From the NCBI RefSeq assembly GCF_000632715.1, contig NZ_BAWO01000002.1:1-64000 (forward strand): 64,000 nucleotides of DNA, in the 5' to 3' direction. The translations under genes were made by a program, and so were the position numbers. Source of the stretch: Parageobacillus caldoxylosilyticus NBRC 107762. GTDB taxonomy: Bacteria; Bacillota; Bacilli; Bacillales; Anoxybacillaceae. The notes beneath the pieces are model-generated. The model was not told the origin of the DNA, made no database searches, and saw nothing but the letters and a program-made list of their open reading frames with translations. This document shows positions 53,386-64,000 of the stretch, piece by piece. Positions within the stretch are counted from its first letter, which is position 1. Each line of letters starts with the position of its first letter.

Positions 53386-54801
53386 TTAATGGACCGGTTC
53401 TTTCTTCAATTTGCGCACATCGACAAAATGTCCGTAAATCGCAGCAGCCGCCGCCATCGCCGGGCTGACTAAATGCGTTCTTGCTCCTTTTCCTTGCCGC
53501 CCCTCAAAGTTTCGGTTTGATGTGGAAGCGCAATGCTCCCCTTCCGGAATAATATCCGGATTCATTCCTAAACAGGCGCTGCAACCGGAGTCGCGCCATT
53601 CGAATCCCGCATCGATGAAAATTTGCGCTAATCCTTCTTCTTCTGCCTGTTTTTTCACTTGCTGCGATCCCGGAACGACGAGGGCGCGCACTCCTTTCGC
53701 CACTTTTTTCCCTTTGACGATTTTTGCCGCTTCACGCAAGTCGCTGATGCGCGAGTTCGTACAGGAACCGATAAAAACGTGCTGCACCGGAATTTCCGTA
53801 ATCGGGGTTCCCGGCTTCAACCCCATATATTCCAACGCGCGGCGCACGGCTTTTTGTTCCGTTTCGCTTGCAAACTCTTCCGGATGTGGCACCGTTCCAT
53901 CGACAGAGGTGCTCATCGACGGATTTGTTCCCCACGTGACCATTGGCGCAATTGTTGAGGCATCTATTTCAATCGTTTTATCGTATTCGGCTCCTTCATC
54001 GGTTGCCAAAGCGCGCCAGCGTTCCACCGCTTTTTCAAACTCTTCCCCCTTTGGAGTGTATTTGCGGCCCCGCAAATAGGCGAATGTCGTTTCATCCGGA
54101 CTTACTAGACCGGCGCGCGCTCCCGCTTCAATCGACATGTTGCAAATCGTCATTCTTTCTTCCATCGACATATTGCGGATGACTTCACCGGTAAATTCGA
54201 TGATATATCCGGTGCCGACGCCGACCCCATAACGCCCGATGATCGCTAAAATAACATCTTTTGCCGCAACCCCTTCACCTAATTTTCCATCGATGCGTAT
54301 TTGCAGCGTTTTCGGCTTATGCTGCCAGAGCGTCTGCGTAGCAAGTACATGTTCGACTTCGCTCGTTCCAATTCCGAAAGCGAGCGCCCCAAACGCCCCG
54401 TGTGTGGATGTGTGGCTGTCTCCGCAAACAATCGTTTTCCCCGGCTGTGTCAAGCCAAGCTCCGGACCGATGACATGGACAATTCCTTGTTCTTCGCTGT
54501 ATAAATCAGCAAGCGGAATCGAAAATTCGCGGCAGTTGCGTTCTAGTGCGGCAATTTGATTTCGCGCCACTTCATCGGCAATGACAAAGCGATTCACCGT
54601 TGGAACGTTATGATCCATGGTGGCAAAGGTCAAATCAGGGCGGCGCACTTTCCGCCCTTTTTGCCGCAATCCTTCAAACGCCTGCGGAGAGGTGACTTCG
54701 TGCACTAAATGCAAGTCGATATAAAGCAAATCCGGCTTTCCGTCTTCCCGATAAACGACATGGTTTTCCCAAATCTTATCAATAATCGTTCTCGGCTTCA
54801 C
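53386..54801 (-). CDS. leuC: 3-isopropylmalate dehydratase large subunit LeuC
   Basis: A 471-residue aconitase-family subunit. Cluster cysteines are visible in [13 protein letters not shown] and [12 protein letters not shown]; the catalytic [20 protein letters not shown] is present. The GTG at 54799-54801 fits GAGGTGAAA 7 bases upstream and the family start [13 protein letters not shown]; the in-frame ATG at 54828 overlaps leuB and lacks a ribosome site. Confidence 0.95.
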   Translation of the reverse strand: MKPRTIIDKIWENHVVYREDGKPDLLYIDLHLVHEVTSPQAFEGLRQKGRKVRRPDLTFATMDHNVPTVNRFVIADEVARNQIAALERNCREFSIPLADLYSEEQGIVHVIGPELGLTQPGKTIVCGDSHTSTHGAFGALAFGIGTSEVEHVLATQTLWQHKPKTLQIRIDGKLGEGVAAKDVILAIIGRYGVGVGTGYIIEFTGEVIRNMSMEERMTICNMSIEAGARAGLVSPDETTFAYLRGRKYTPKGEEFEKAVERWRALATDEGAEYDKTIEIDASTIAPMVTWGTNPSMSTSVDGTVPHPEEFASETEQKAVRRALEYMGLKPGTPITEIPVQHVFIGSCTNSRISDLREAAKIVKGKKVAKGVRALVVPGSQQVKKQAEEEGLAQIFIDAGFEWRDSGCSACLGMNPDIIPEGEHCASTSNRNFEGRQGKGARTHLVSPAMAAAAAIYGHFVDVRKLKKEPVH

Positions 54802-54820
54802 TACTTTCACCTCGCATGTG

Positions 54821-55936
54821 TTATGCATATACAGCCATAATGTGGGAAATCGTTTGATGGTCTAAAATTGCCGTTTTAATTTCATTCACCATTTCATCTG
54901 TGGAAACCACCCGTTGTCCTTTCTGCGCGATATCCGCCGTCCGCAATCCCGCTGCCAATACTTGTTGCACCGCTTTTTCCACCGCCTCTGCTTCTTTGGA
55001 AAGTCCGAAAGAAAGACGGAGCATCATCGCGGCTGATAAAATGGCCGCAATCGGATTCGCTTTATTTTGTCCGGCAATATCCGGCGCAGAACCATGAATC
55101 GGCTCATACAAACTCGGTCCTGAAGCCGATAAACTTGCCGACGGCAGCATGCCAAGCGAACCAGTCAGCATCGATGCCTCATCGCTTAAAATATCGCCAA
55201 ACATGTTTTCTGTCACGACCACATCAAACTGCTGCGGAGAACGGATCAGCTGCATGGCTGCGTTGTCAACAAGCATATGTTCAAGCGTGACATCTGGAAA
55301 CTCTTGTGCCACTTCTTCGGCAATCTCCCGCCACATTCTGCTCGATGACAGCACATTCGCTTTATCGACTGATGTCACTTTTTTCTTTCGCTTGCGTGCC
55401 AGCTCAAACGCTACTTTTACAATCCGTTTAATTTCTTCCTTTTTATATAGAAGCGTATCTACCGCTTTTTCTTCTCCGTTTTCGACCATTCGCCCGCTCG
55501 GCTTGCCGAAATACAGCCCTCCAGTTAATTCGCGGACGATGACTAGGTCGACTCCTTGAATGACTTCCTGCTTTAATGGCGAAGAATCCGTTAAACTATC
55601 GTAAAATTTCACGGGCCGCAAATTGGCAAACAAATTCATCTCTTTGCGAATTTGCAATAATCCTCTTTCCGGACGCAGATGTGGAGGATGTTGATCCCAT
55701 TTCGGACCGCCGACTGCCCCGAGCAATACCGCGTCGCTTTCCCGGCAAAGAGCAAGCGTTTCCTCTGGAAGCGGCGTACCTTTTTGATCAACGGCAGCCC
55801 CGCCAATCCATCCATATGCAAACTCAAAATGATGTCCAAAACGAGTTTCAATCGCCTTTAAAACTTCAACAGCTCCCTTTGTTACTTCTTTACCGATTCC
55901 ATCTCCCGGCAATACGGCAATCCGATAATTTCCCAT
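54821..55936 (-). CDS. leuB: 3-isopropylmalate dehydrogenase LeuB
   Basis: A 371-residue NAD-dependent oxidative decarboxylase of leucine synthesis. It starts [20 protein letters not shown], has [20 protein letters not shown] (substrate loop), [14 protein letters not shown] (metal aspartates) and the NAD loop [18 protein letters not shown]. 17 bases after leuA. Confidence 0.97.
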   Translation of the reverse strand: MGNYRIAVLPGDGIGKEVTKGAVEVLKAIETRFGHHFEFAYGWIGGAAVDQKGTPLPEETLALCRESDAVLLGAVGGPKWDQHPPHLRPERGLLQIRKEMNLFANLRPVKFYDSLTDSSPLKQEVIQGVDLVIVRELTGGLYFGKPSGRMVENGEEKAVDTLLYKKEEIKRIVKVAFELARKRKKKVTSVDKANVLSSSRMWREIAEEVAQEFPDVTLEHMLVDNAAMQLIRSPQQFDVVVTENMFGDILSDEASMLTGSLGMLPSASLSASGPSLYEPIHGSAPDIAGQNKANPIAAILSAAMMLRLSFGLSKEAEAVEKAVQQVLAAGLRTADIAQKGQRVVSTDEMVNEIKTAILDHQTISHIMAVYA

Positions 55937-55953
55937 GCTGTTTCCCTCCCGTT

Positions 55954-58531
<2,578 letters not shown>

Positions 58532-58541
58532 TCATTGTTTT

Positions 58542-59060
58542 TTAGATAATGAAAGCAGTTTTATACGTAGCGGCTGTTTTTTGAGAGCCGCGTGTAAACG
58601 CTGTTGTACCTGTTCTTGCCACTTCTTTAATTCCGTAAGGCCGCAATAACTCAATAAGAGCTTCTACTTTTTCGGATTCGCCTGTTACTTGAATAACAAG
58701 GCTATCTTTGCTTACATCGACAATCGAAGCGCGGAATGGTTCAATAAGCGTATAAATCTCTTGGCGAAGCGCAGGAGTTACGGATACTTTCACGAGCGCC
58801 AGCTCGCGCGCGACGATCGCTTGCTCGGTAATATCGCTGACTTTAAGCACATCAATTTGCTTGTTTAACTGCTTAATAATTTGTTCGGCCGTCCGCTCGT
58901 CTTCGACATTGACGACAAAAGTCATGCGGGAAATTCCTTCGATTTCTGTATGGCCGACGGTAATGCTTTCAATGTTATAATGCCGCTTTGTAAATAACCC
59001 GGTAATGCGGTTGAGAACACCAGGACGGTTATTGACAGTCATTGTGATAATTCTCCGCAC
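58542..59060 (-). CDS. ilvN: Acetolactate synthase small regulatory subunit
   Basis: A 172-residue subunit (ilvH in B. subtilis) that confers valine feedback on IlvB. The N-terminal ACT domain is [20 protein letters not shown] with [11 protein letters not shown]; a second C-terminal ACT-like domain follows. It overlaps ilvB by 22 bases, which couples their translation. Confidence 0.96.
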   Translation of the reverse strand: MRRIITMTVNNRPGVLNRITGLFTKRHYNIESITVGHTEIEGISRMTFVVNVEDERTAEQIIKQLNKQIDVLKVSDITEQAIVARELALVKVSVTPALRQEIYTLIEPFRASIVDVSKDSLVIQVTGESEKVEALIELLRPYGIKEVARTGTTAFTRGSQKTAATYKTAFII

Positions 59061-60772
59061 GCTTTCACCCCCACCATTTCATGCAATCCTTTTCCAGGCG
59101 CAACCATTGGATAGACGTTTTCATCCGCTTTAACATGGAAATCAAGTAAAACCGGACCGTCGATCGCAAATGCTTTCTTCAGTACCTCTATTGCTTCCGC
59201 CTCCGTTTTCGCCCGGAAGCCCGGCATATTGTATGCTTCTGCTAGTTTTACAAAATCCGGCTGATTCGGAATGAGAGAATGGGAATATCGTTTTTCGTAA
59301 AAAAGTTCTTGCCATTGGCGAACCATGCCGAGTGCTTGATTATTGATGATGACCACTTTAATTGGCAACTGCAGCTCTTGAATAACCGATAGCTCTTGGA
59401 ATGTCATTTGAAAACCGCCATCACCCACAATGGAAACAACCGTAGCATTTCGGTCCGCCAGCTGTGCGCCAATCGCCGCCGGAAGGCCAAATCCCATCGT
59501 TCCGAGCCCGCCGGAAGTCACCCAGCGGTGTGGTTTATTAAACTTGTAGTATTGCGCCGCCCACATTTGATGCTGGCCAACGTCGGTAGTAATAATGGCT
59601 TCCCCGTTCGTTAATTCATAAATCATTTCCACTAGTTTTTGCGGTTTAATCGTTTGCGCATCTTCTTCGTAATAAAGCGGAAATCTCCGTTTCCATTCAT
59701 TTAGCTGACGCAGCCATGCGCTTGTGTCCGCCGGCTTTCCTTGCTGATGAATTAATTCTTGCAAGGCTGCTTTTGCATCGCTGACAATCGGAATTTTTGT
59801 CGGCACGTTTTTCCCGATTTCTGCCGGATCAATATCAATGTGGGCCACCGTCGCCTTTGGCGCGAAATATTTTAAGTTTCCTGTTACGCGATCGTCGAAT
59901 CTTGCTCCGATATTAATAAGCAAATCGCATTCATAAAGCGCCATGTTCGCTGTGTATGTGCCGTGCATGCCAGCCATGCCTAAAAACAATGGATGATCGG
60001 CTGGAAATCCGCCCAATCCTAGCAATGTATGAATAACCGGGATGTTTTGTTGTTCCGCATATTGCCGCAATTCATTGGAAGCATTGGCATGCAATACTCC
60101 TGCCCCTGCTAAAATAACTGGTCTTTTCGATTGGCTTACCGCTTCGACAAGACGACGGATTTGCAAGTGGTTCGGCTGGGTGGTCGGCTGATAGCCCGGC
60201 AAATGAACTTCTTGTTCGTAATCAAACTCTCCCTCTGCTGTCGTAATGTCTTTCGGAATATCGATGAGCACCGGGCCAGGTCTTCCTGTTGTAGCAATGT
60301 GGAACGCCTCTTTAATAATTTTTGGCAGCTCGCTAATATCGCGGACTTGATAATTATGTTTCGTGATTGGCATCGTAATCCCGACGACATCCGCTTCTTG
60401 AAACGCATCCGATCCAATGACACTGGTTGCCACTTGGCCGGTAAATACAACAAGCGGCAGCGAATCCATCATTGCATCTGTTAAACCTGTCACAATGTTT
60501 GTTGCTCCCGGGCCTGATGTAGCGATGACCACCCCTGGCTTTCCGGAAATGCGTGCATATCCTTCGGCCGCATGAATCGCACCTTGTTCATGTCTCGTTA
60601 ATACATGGAACACTCCCGATCGATATAACTGGTCATAAAGCGGAAGCACGGCGCCGCCCGGATATCCGAAAATCACTTCTACCTTTTCCGCCTTTAATGC
60701 TTCGATGAGCATCAGCGCTCCGCTCATTTTCATTTTTTCTTTTGCCTTTTCCTCCACTTTCATCCTCGTCAT
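59039..60772 (-). CDS. ilvB: Acetolactate synthase large subunit IlvB
   Basis: A 577-residue TPP-dependent enzyme. Glutamate of the TPP site is in [20 protein letters not shown]-linked [10 protein letters not shown]; the TPP/Mg motif is [20 protein letters not shown] with [19 protein letters not shown] 60770-60772 has GGGGAGGATCGAGC upstream and starts [13 protein letters not shown]; the longer frame enters the T-box. First gene of ilvBNC-leuABCD. Confidence 0.96.
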   Translation of the reverse strand: MTRMKVEEKAKEKMKMSGALMLIEALKAEKVEVIFGYPGGAVLPLYDQLYRSGVFHVLTRHEQGAIHAAEGYARISGKPGVVIATSGPGATNIVTGLTDAMMDSLPLVVFTGQVATSVIGSDAFQEADVVGITMPITKHNYQVRDISELPKIIKEAFHIATTGRPGPVLIDIPKDITTAEGEFDYEQEVHLPGYQPTTQPNHLQIRRLVEAVSQSKRPVILAGAGVLHANASNELRQYAEQQNIPVIHTLLGLGGFPADHPLFLGMAGMHGTYTANMALYECDLLINIGARFDDRVTGNLKYFAPKATVAHIDIDPAEIGKNVPTKIPIVSDAKAALQELIHQQGKPADTSAWLRQLNEWKRRFPLYYEEDAQTIKPQKLVEMIYELTNGEAIITTDVGQHQMWAAQYYKFNKPHRWVTSGGLGTMGFGLPAAIGAQLADRNATVVSIVGDGGFQMTFQELSVIQELQLPIKVVIINNQALGMVRQWQELFYEKRYSHSLIPNQPDFVKLAEAYNMPGFRAKTEAEAIEVLKKAFAIDGPVLLDFHVKADENVYPMVAPGKGLHEMVGVKACGELSQ

Positions 60773-60805
60773 GCTCGATCCTCCCCTGTCTTTTTCATCA
60801 CATAT

Positions 60806-61100
60806 GAAAAAAACCTTTTCGCCCACGATGGCCTACTTTGTTTCGGCCAAAGGGGCGAAAAGGTTTCCTTTCCGCGGTACCACCCTTCTTCGTGGTCATA
60901 CCGACCACCTCAGGAGCAATTGGAAAGCATCCAATTGCTCTTTTTAATAACGAGTGAAGCAAATGCTGCCCCACCCGTCCAACCCTACTAGTCGCATGAC
61001 GTTCAGGCTGGCACTCAGAGGTGAGTTCATCAAGCGGCAACATCACCGGTTTCCAGCTCCCCCGGCTCTCTGTGGATGTTGTCCCCGCTGACTACTTATC
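60806..61100 (-). promoter_or_regulatory. Leucine T-box leader of the ilv-leu operon
   Basis: This fills the 366-base gap between ilvE and ilvB. On the minus strand: AG-box-like AGAGAGCCGGG (about 61061-61071), a probable CUC leucine specifier in GAACTCACC (CTC at 61023-61025), the T-box core AGGGTGGTACCGCGG (60872-60886), and a terminator AAACCTTTTCGCCC (60811-60824) pairing with GGGCGAAAAGGTTT (60853-60866), followed by TTTTTT. Uncharged leucine tRNA is expected to prevent termination, as in B. subtilis ilv-leu. A separate promoter between ilvE and the leader was not convincingly found. Confidence 0.92.
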
Positions 61101-61138
61101 CTCTTCAACGCTTTTTCTTATCCAATTATCATGGTTCA

Positions 61139-62038
61139 TTACCCGACATTTACATTCGTCGGATATACTTTTACCCCTTCGGAAACGACACGGCGTCTAA
61201 ATTCTTCTAGAAGCCGTTTTGTATGCGGCCCTGGAACCCCTTCACCGATGACACGTCCATCGACCTTCACCACGGCGATCACTTCTGCGGCCGTTCCGGT
61301 TAAAAAGACTTCATCGGCCACATAAACATCATGGCGGGTAAACGGCTCTTCTTTTACAACATAGCCAAGGTCTTGGGCAATCTCGATAATCGCTTGGCGC
61401 GTAATTCCTTCAAGTGCCCCGACATATCCAGGCGGTGTATACACGACATTGTCTTTAATGATAAAAACGTTGTCTCCTGAGCCTTCGGCGACATACCCTT
61501 GATCGTTTAAAATTAACGCCTCGCTTACATTCGCAAGATGGGCTTCGATTTTGACAAGGACGTTATTCAAATAGTTCAGCGATTTTACTTTCGGACTGAG
61601 CACATCCGAGCGATTTCTTCGCGTTGCTACCGTCACCACTTCAATCCCTGTTTCATATAAATGTTTAGGGAACAATGTTAACGGTTCAGCAATAATCACT
61701 ACTTGCGGCTTTTGGCAATTATACGGATCAAGCCCTAAATCGCCGACTCCACGCGAAACAACAAGGCGAATGTAGGCATCTTGATATTGGTTTTTTCGTA
61801 TCGTTTCGACAACATAATGGATCATTTCTTCTTTCGTATAAGGAATGGTGAGTAAAATCGATTTAGCGGAATTGTATAGGCGATCTATATGCTCACGCAA
61901 TCGAAATACGTTGCCGCTATAGACGCGAATACCCTCAAATACACCGTCGCCATACAAGAAGCCGTGATCATATACGGAAATTTTTGCGTTCTCTTTTGTT
62001 ACAAATTCGCCGTTTAAAAAGATCCATTGTTCACTCAA
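61139..62038 (-). CDS. ilvE: Branched-chain amino acid aminotransferase IlvE
   Basis: A 299-residue class IV PLP aminotransferase for the last step of Val, Ile and Leu synthesis. It starts SEQWIFLNGEFVTKENAKIS, has VYDHGFLYGDGVFEGIRVY, the PLP lysine in SPKVKSLNYLNNVL, and the late EVFLTGTAAEVIAV. The TTG at 62036-62038 has GAGGGG 7 bases upstream and matches the family start; an ATG at 62077 is in frame but unsupported. Upstream of the T-box, so it escapes tRNA control but carries a CodY-like box. Confidence 0.95.
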   Translation of the reverse strand: MSEQWIFLNGEFVTKENAKISVYDHGFLYGDGVFEGIRVYSGNVFRLREHIDRLYNSAKSILLTIPYTKEEMIHYVVETIRKNQYQDAYIRLVVSRGVGDLGLDPYNCQKPQVVIIAEPLTLFPKHLYETGIEVVTVATRRNRSDVLSPKVKSLNYLNNVLVKIEAHLANVSEALILNDQGYVAEGSGDNVFIIKDNVVYTPPGYVGALEGITRQAIIEIAQDLGYVVKEEPFTRHDVYVADEVFLTGTAAEVIAVVKVDGRVIGEGVPGPHTKRLLEEFRRRVVSEGVKVYPTNVNVG

Positions 62039-62110
62039 TTTTGTTCCCCTCTTCCTTGATAAGTGCGACGCTTCCATTCATCCAGCACCTTGATGATGAT
62101 GGATCATTTG

Positions 62111-62154
62111 ATTTATTTGAAAATTATAATAATCCGAAAATAAGAGGGAGTCAA
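62111..62154 (-). promoter_or_regulatory. ilvE promoter with adjacent CodY-like box
   Basis: On the minus strand TTGACT (62149-62154) and TATTAT (62126-62131), 17 bases apart. Immediately after the -10 is AATTTTCAAATAAAT (62111-62125), which differs from the CodY consensus AATTTTCWGAAAATT at three positions. Repression by CodY with branched-chain amino acids and GTP would fit the gene; the site is inferred. Confidence 0.68.
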
Positions 62155-62262
62155 TAGCATTTTTTTGAATATTTTGATTCGTTAGACTATTTGTATGCGC
62201 TTACATATCGATGAAATCAATGGTTTTCCATCGTTAAAAAAATTTTTTGTCCGTATAAAAGT

Positions 62263-62300
62263 AAAAACCTCCTTTTCGGTAAACCGAAAAGGAGGTTTTT
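62263..62300. terminator. Strong terminator after tRNA-Arg
   Basis: An 18-base perfect inverted repeat AAAAACCTCCTTTTCGGT (62263-62280) and its complement (62283-62300) with a 2-base centre. The tracts of A and T at the edges let it work in both directions; on the minus strand it lies 6 bases after the tRNA. Confidence 0.92.
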
Positions 62301-62306
62301 GTTCAG

Positions 62307-62380
62307 CGTCCCAGGAGAGATTCGAACTCCCGACCGACGGCTTAGAAGGCCGCTGCTCTATCCAGCTGAGCTACTGGGAC
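62307..62380 (-). tRNA. tRNA-Arg (anticodon TCT)
   Basis: A 74-base cloverleaf on the minus strand. Acceptor GTCCCAG (62374-62380) pairs with CTGGGAC (62308-62314); the D arm is GCTC...GAGC; the anticodon arm is GCGGC CTTCTAA GCCGT with anticodon TCT; the T arm is GGGAG TTCGAAT CTCTC. The 3' CCA is not encoded. It is the only tRNA in the window. Confidence 0.97.
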
Positions 62381-62508
62381 ATAGTATTATTACACTCCTA
62401 TTTTTTAATTAGCTGCCTCTTCCTCTACTAGCTGACTCAGAGAAGCTGGATGCGTCGAGACAACTCGTAGTGAATTCATGGATGTAATGCTCGTCACTAC
62501 TGGGACAT
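62371..62508. repeat. 12-bp duplicate of the tRNA-Arg 5' end
   Basis: CTACTGGGACAT occurs at 62371-62382, spanning the tRNA 5' end, and again at 62497-62508 in the transcribed leader between the tRNA and its promoter. The 114 bases between the copies hold no gene I can support. It may be the stump of a second deleted tRNA gene. Confidence 0.7.
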
Positions 62509-62542
62509 GAATAAAAATTATTATTTGTCAAAGACATTATAT

Positions 62543-62571
62543 ATTATAAAAAAGTTTTTTAGTAAAGTCAA
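62543..62571 (-). promoter_or_regulatory. Promoter for tRNA-Arg
   Basis: On the minus strand TTGACT (62566-62571) and TATAAT (62543-62548) are exactly 17 bases apart, a near-consensus housekeeping promoter. Transcription would start near 62536, leaving a leader of about 155 bases before the mature tRNA, longer than needed for one tRNA. The region 62381-62598 holds no protein gene. Confidence 0.82.
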
Positions 62572-62598
62572 GATAAGGAGAGCGGGGGAATGCCCCGC

Positions 62599-63111
62599 TC
62601 ACATGGTAAATGTTTTTGCAAGCGACGGTATTTCCTTTCCATCAAGGTCGTAAAATTGCACAGTTGCTTTTCCGTTTTCGATTTGCAATAGTGCGTATGT
62701 CTTTTCTTTCCGCCCTCTTGGCAATAAGATGCTGCCCGGATTGATAAACAAGATATCATCGATTTTTTCGGCTCCTGCGATATGGGAATGGCCGAAACAT
62801 ACGACGTTGGCCTTTGTCTCTTTGGCTCGATAGTACAAGTTCAGCAATGACATTTTGACGTTATAAAGATGGCCGTGAGTGATGAAAAAGCGGATGCCTT
62901 CCACCTCTTCGATTCGTTCGTTTGGAAATGCAGCGGTAAAATCACAATTTCCGCGCACGATGAAGAAATGGGCGATTTCTTTGTGATCAGGAGACAATTC
63001 CGAATCTCCGCAATGAATGAACACGTTTGCTTGATGCCGGTGGCGCTCGGCAATTTCCTCCAGTTCTTTTGTTAATCCATGGCTATCGCTGACAATTAAT
63101 GCTTTCATCAT
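62599..63111 (-). CDS. ysnB: YsnB-like metallophosphoesterase
   Basis: A 170-residue phosphodiesterase of the MJ0936/YfcE type. The five metal motifs are visible: ALIVSDSHG, FIHCGDSE, VRGNCD, FITHGH and CFGHSHIAG. The natural substrate is not known. ATG 63109-63111 has AAGGAG 7 bases upstream. It follows rdgB by 4 bases, the B. subtilis rph-ysnA-ysnB order. Confidence 0.92.
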   Translation of the reverse strand: MMKALIVSDSHGLTKELEEIAERHRHQANVFIHCGDSELSPDHKEIAHFFIVRGNCDFTAAFPNERIEEVEGIRFFITHGHLYNVKMSLLNLYYRAKETKANVVCFGHSHIAGAEKIDDILFINPGSILLPRGRKEKTYALLQIENGKATVQFYDLDGKEIPSLAKTFTM

Positions 63112-63115
63112 TCCC

Positions 63116-63721
63116 TTACTCCTTGCCGTTTATGATTTCATCCCATTGTTTATCTAATTTTTCCAACGCCTTGGCCCTATGGCTGATTTGATTTTTCTCT
63201 TCCGCCGACAATTGCGCCATTGTTTTTCCCTTTTGCGGGATGTAAAAAATCGGATCATAGCCAAACCCGTTTTCTCCTTGCGGCTTTTCGGCAATGTATC
63301 CTTCACACGTTCCCTCGACGACCGCGGTGCGCCGCCCTGGAGCGGCGACGGCAAGCGCGCAATGGAAACGGGCGGTTCGCTTTGCGAAAGGAACCCCTTC
63401 TAATTCTGATAACACTTTGGCGATGTTTTTTTGATCATTCTTTTCTTCACCGGCGTAGCGGGCGGAATACACTCCCGGCCTTCCGCCTAACGCGTCAATC
63501 GACAGACCAGAATCGTCGGCAATGACCGTCGTGTTGAAATAGCGGGCCATCGCTTCCGCTTTTAGTATCGCATTTTCGGCAAACGTGTTTCCTGTTTCTT
63601 CTACATCAGGGCAATTGGGAAAGTCAAGAAGCGATTTTACTTCAACTCCTCTTTTTCCAAGAAGTGCTTGAAACTCTCGTGCTTTTCCAGCGTTTTTTGT
63701 CGCGATAATGACTTGTTTCAT
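63116..63721 (-). CDS. rdgB: dITP/XTP pyrophosphatase RdgB
   Basis: A 201-residue HAM1-family enzyme (YsnA in B. subtilis) that removes ITP, dITP and XTP from the nucleotide pool. It starts [20 protein letters not shown], has [20 protein letters not shown] and [20 protein letters not shown]. Its start overlaps the rph stop by 4 bases (ATGA). Confidence 0.96.
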   Translation of the reverse strand: MKQVIIATKNAGKAREFQALLGKRGVEVKSLLDFPNCPDVEETGNTFAENAILKAEAMARYFNTTVIADDSGLSIDALGGRPGVYSARYAGEEKNDQKNIAKVLSELEGVPFAKRTARFHCALAVAAPGRRTAVVEGTCEGYIAEKPQGENGFGYDPIFYIPQKGKTMAQLSAEEKNQISHRAKALEKLDKQWDEIINGKE

Positions 63722-64000
63722 GATGCATTCCCACTTTCTTCGCTTCGTTTCATGTCAATTTGCGCGGCAAGCTCTCCTAACGTACTCCGCTGAATTTCAA
63801 TCAGCTGCTGAATTCCGAATTGCGCCGTATCTAACAGCTCATTTAATTGCTCGCGGGAAAATGTCGCTTCTTCTCCTGTCCCTTGAATTTCAACAAAGCG
63901 TCCCGCTCCTGTCATTACCACGTTCATGTCAACCTTGGCACGCGCGTCTTCGCTGTAGTTTAAATCAAGAATAATCCCGTGTTCCGGATCGATTCCGACG
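63718..64000 (-). CDS. rph: Ribonuclease PH, C-terminal part (runs off the window)
   Basis: The minus strand is open from the window edge to TGA at 63718-63720, 93 codons. The visible part [30 protein letters not shown]-like [20 protein letters not shown] and [15 protein letters not shown] match the end of RNase PH, the 3'-5' phosphorolytic tRNA-trimming exonuclease. The N-terminal half lies outside the window. Confidence 0.93.
   Translation of the reverse strand, partial: VGIDPEHGIILDLNYSEDARAKVDMNVVMTGAGRFVEIQGTGEEATFSREQLNELLDTAQFGIQQLIEIQRSTLGELAAQIDMKRSEESGNAS

Overview
The window is chromosomal DNA of a spore-forming Firmicute, most likely a thermophilic Bacillaceae of the Geobacillus/Parageobacillus/Anoxybacillus group. 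This rests on the sporulation genes (safA, spo0B, spoIVFA/FB, spoIIB, spoVID, ysxE), T-box leaders, AGGAGG-type ribosome binding sites with frequent GTG/TTG starts, and a gene order that follows the Bacillus subtilis nad-obg-mre-valS-hem-lon-clpX-leu-ilv-rph region almost gene for gene. Nearly all genes are on the minus strand. The species cannot be named from sequence reading alone.

Layout, left to right. 1-5.8 kb: the end of the window cuts safA, then the quinolinate/NAD genes nadB-nadC-nadA, divergent from nifS-nadR across a promoter region holding two NadR-type boxes. 5.9-10.9 kb: a frameshifted Nudix gene, pheA-pheB, obg-spo0B and rpmA-prp-rplU with an L21 leader. 11-17.6 kb: spoIVFB-spoIVFA, minD-minC, mreD-mreC-mreB and radC. 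17.7-19.3 kb: maf and spoIIB. 19.4-29.7 kb: a type IV pilus locus inserted where B. subtilis has only comC between spoIIB and folC. 29.8-34.1 kb: folC and valS with its T-box. 34.2-43 kb: ysxE, spoVID and hemL-B-D-C-X-A. 43-52.7 kb: ysxD-like gene, engB, lonA, lonB, clpX, tig, ysoA. 52.8-62 kb: the ilvE / ilvBNC-leuABCD branched-chain amino acid operon with a T-box and a CodY-like box. 62.3-64 kb: tRNA-Arg, a YsnB-like phosphoesterase, rdgB and the 3' part of rph.

The striking part is the pilus locus, which is visibly decaying. The pilB 5' half is gone and its remaining 3' part is fused in frame to the last quarter of pilC, with pilT lost. The other side of the same scar cuts the 5' end off a head-to-head minor pilin gene. 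pilO has a one-base frameshift. A large von Willebrand A/Big-2 surface protein gene carries one in-frame stop and four frameshifts. The prepilin peptidase comC, the pilin genes, pilM and pilN remain open. comC is also needed for competence pseudopilins, which would explain why it survives. Elsewhere the genes form ordinary, compact, often overlapping operons with clear intrinsic terminators. A short IS200/IS605-like right-end hairpin beside engB and a 12-bp copy of a tRNA 5' end are the other non-standard signals.
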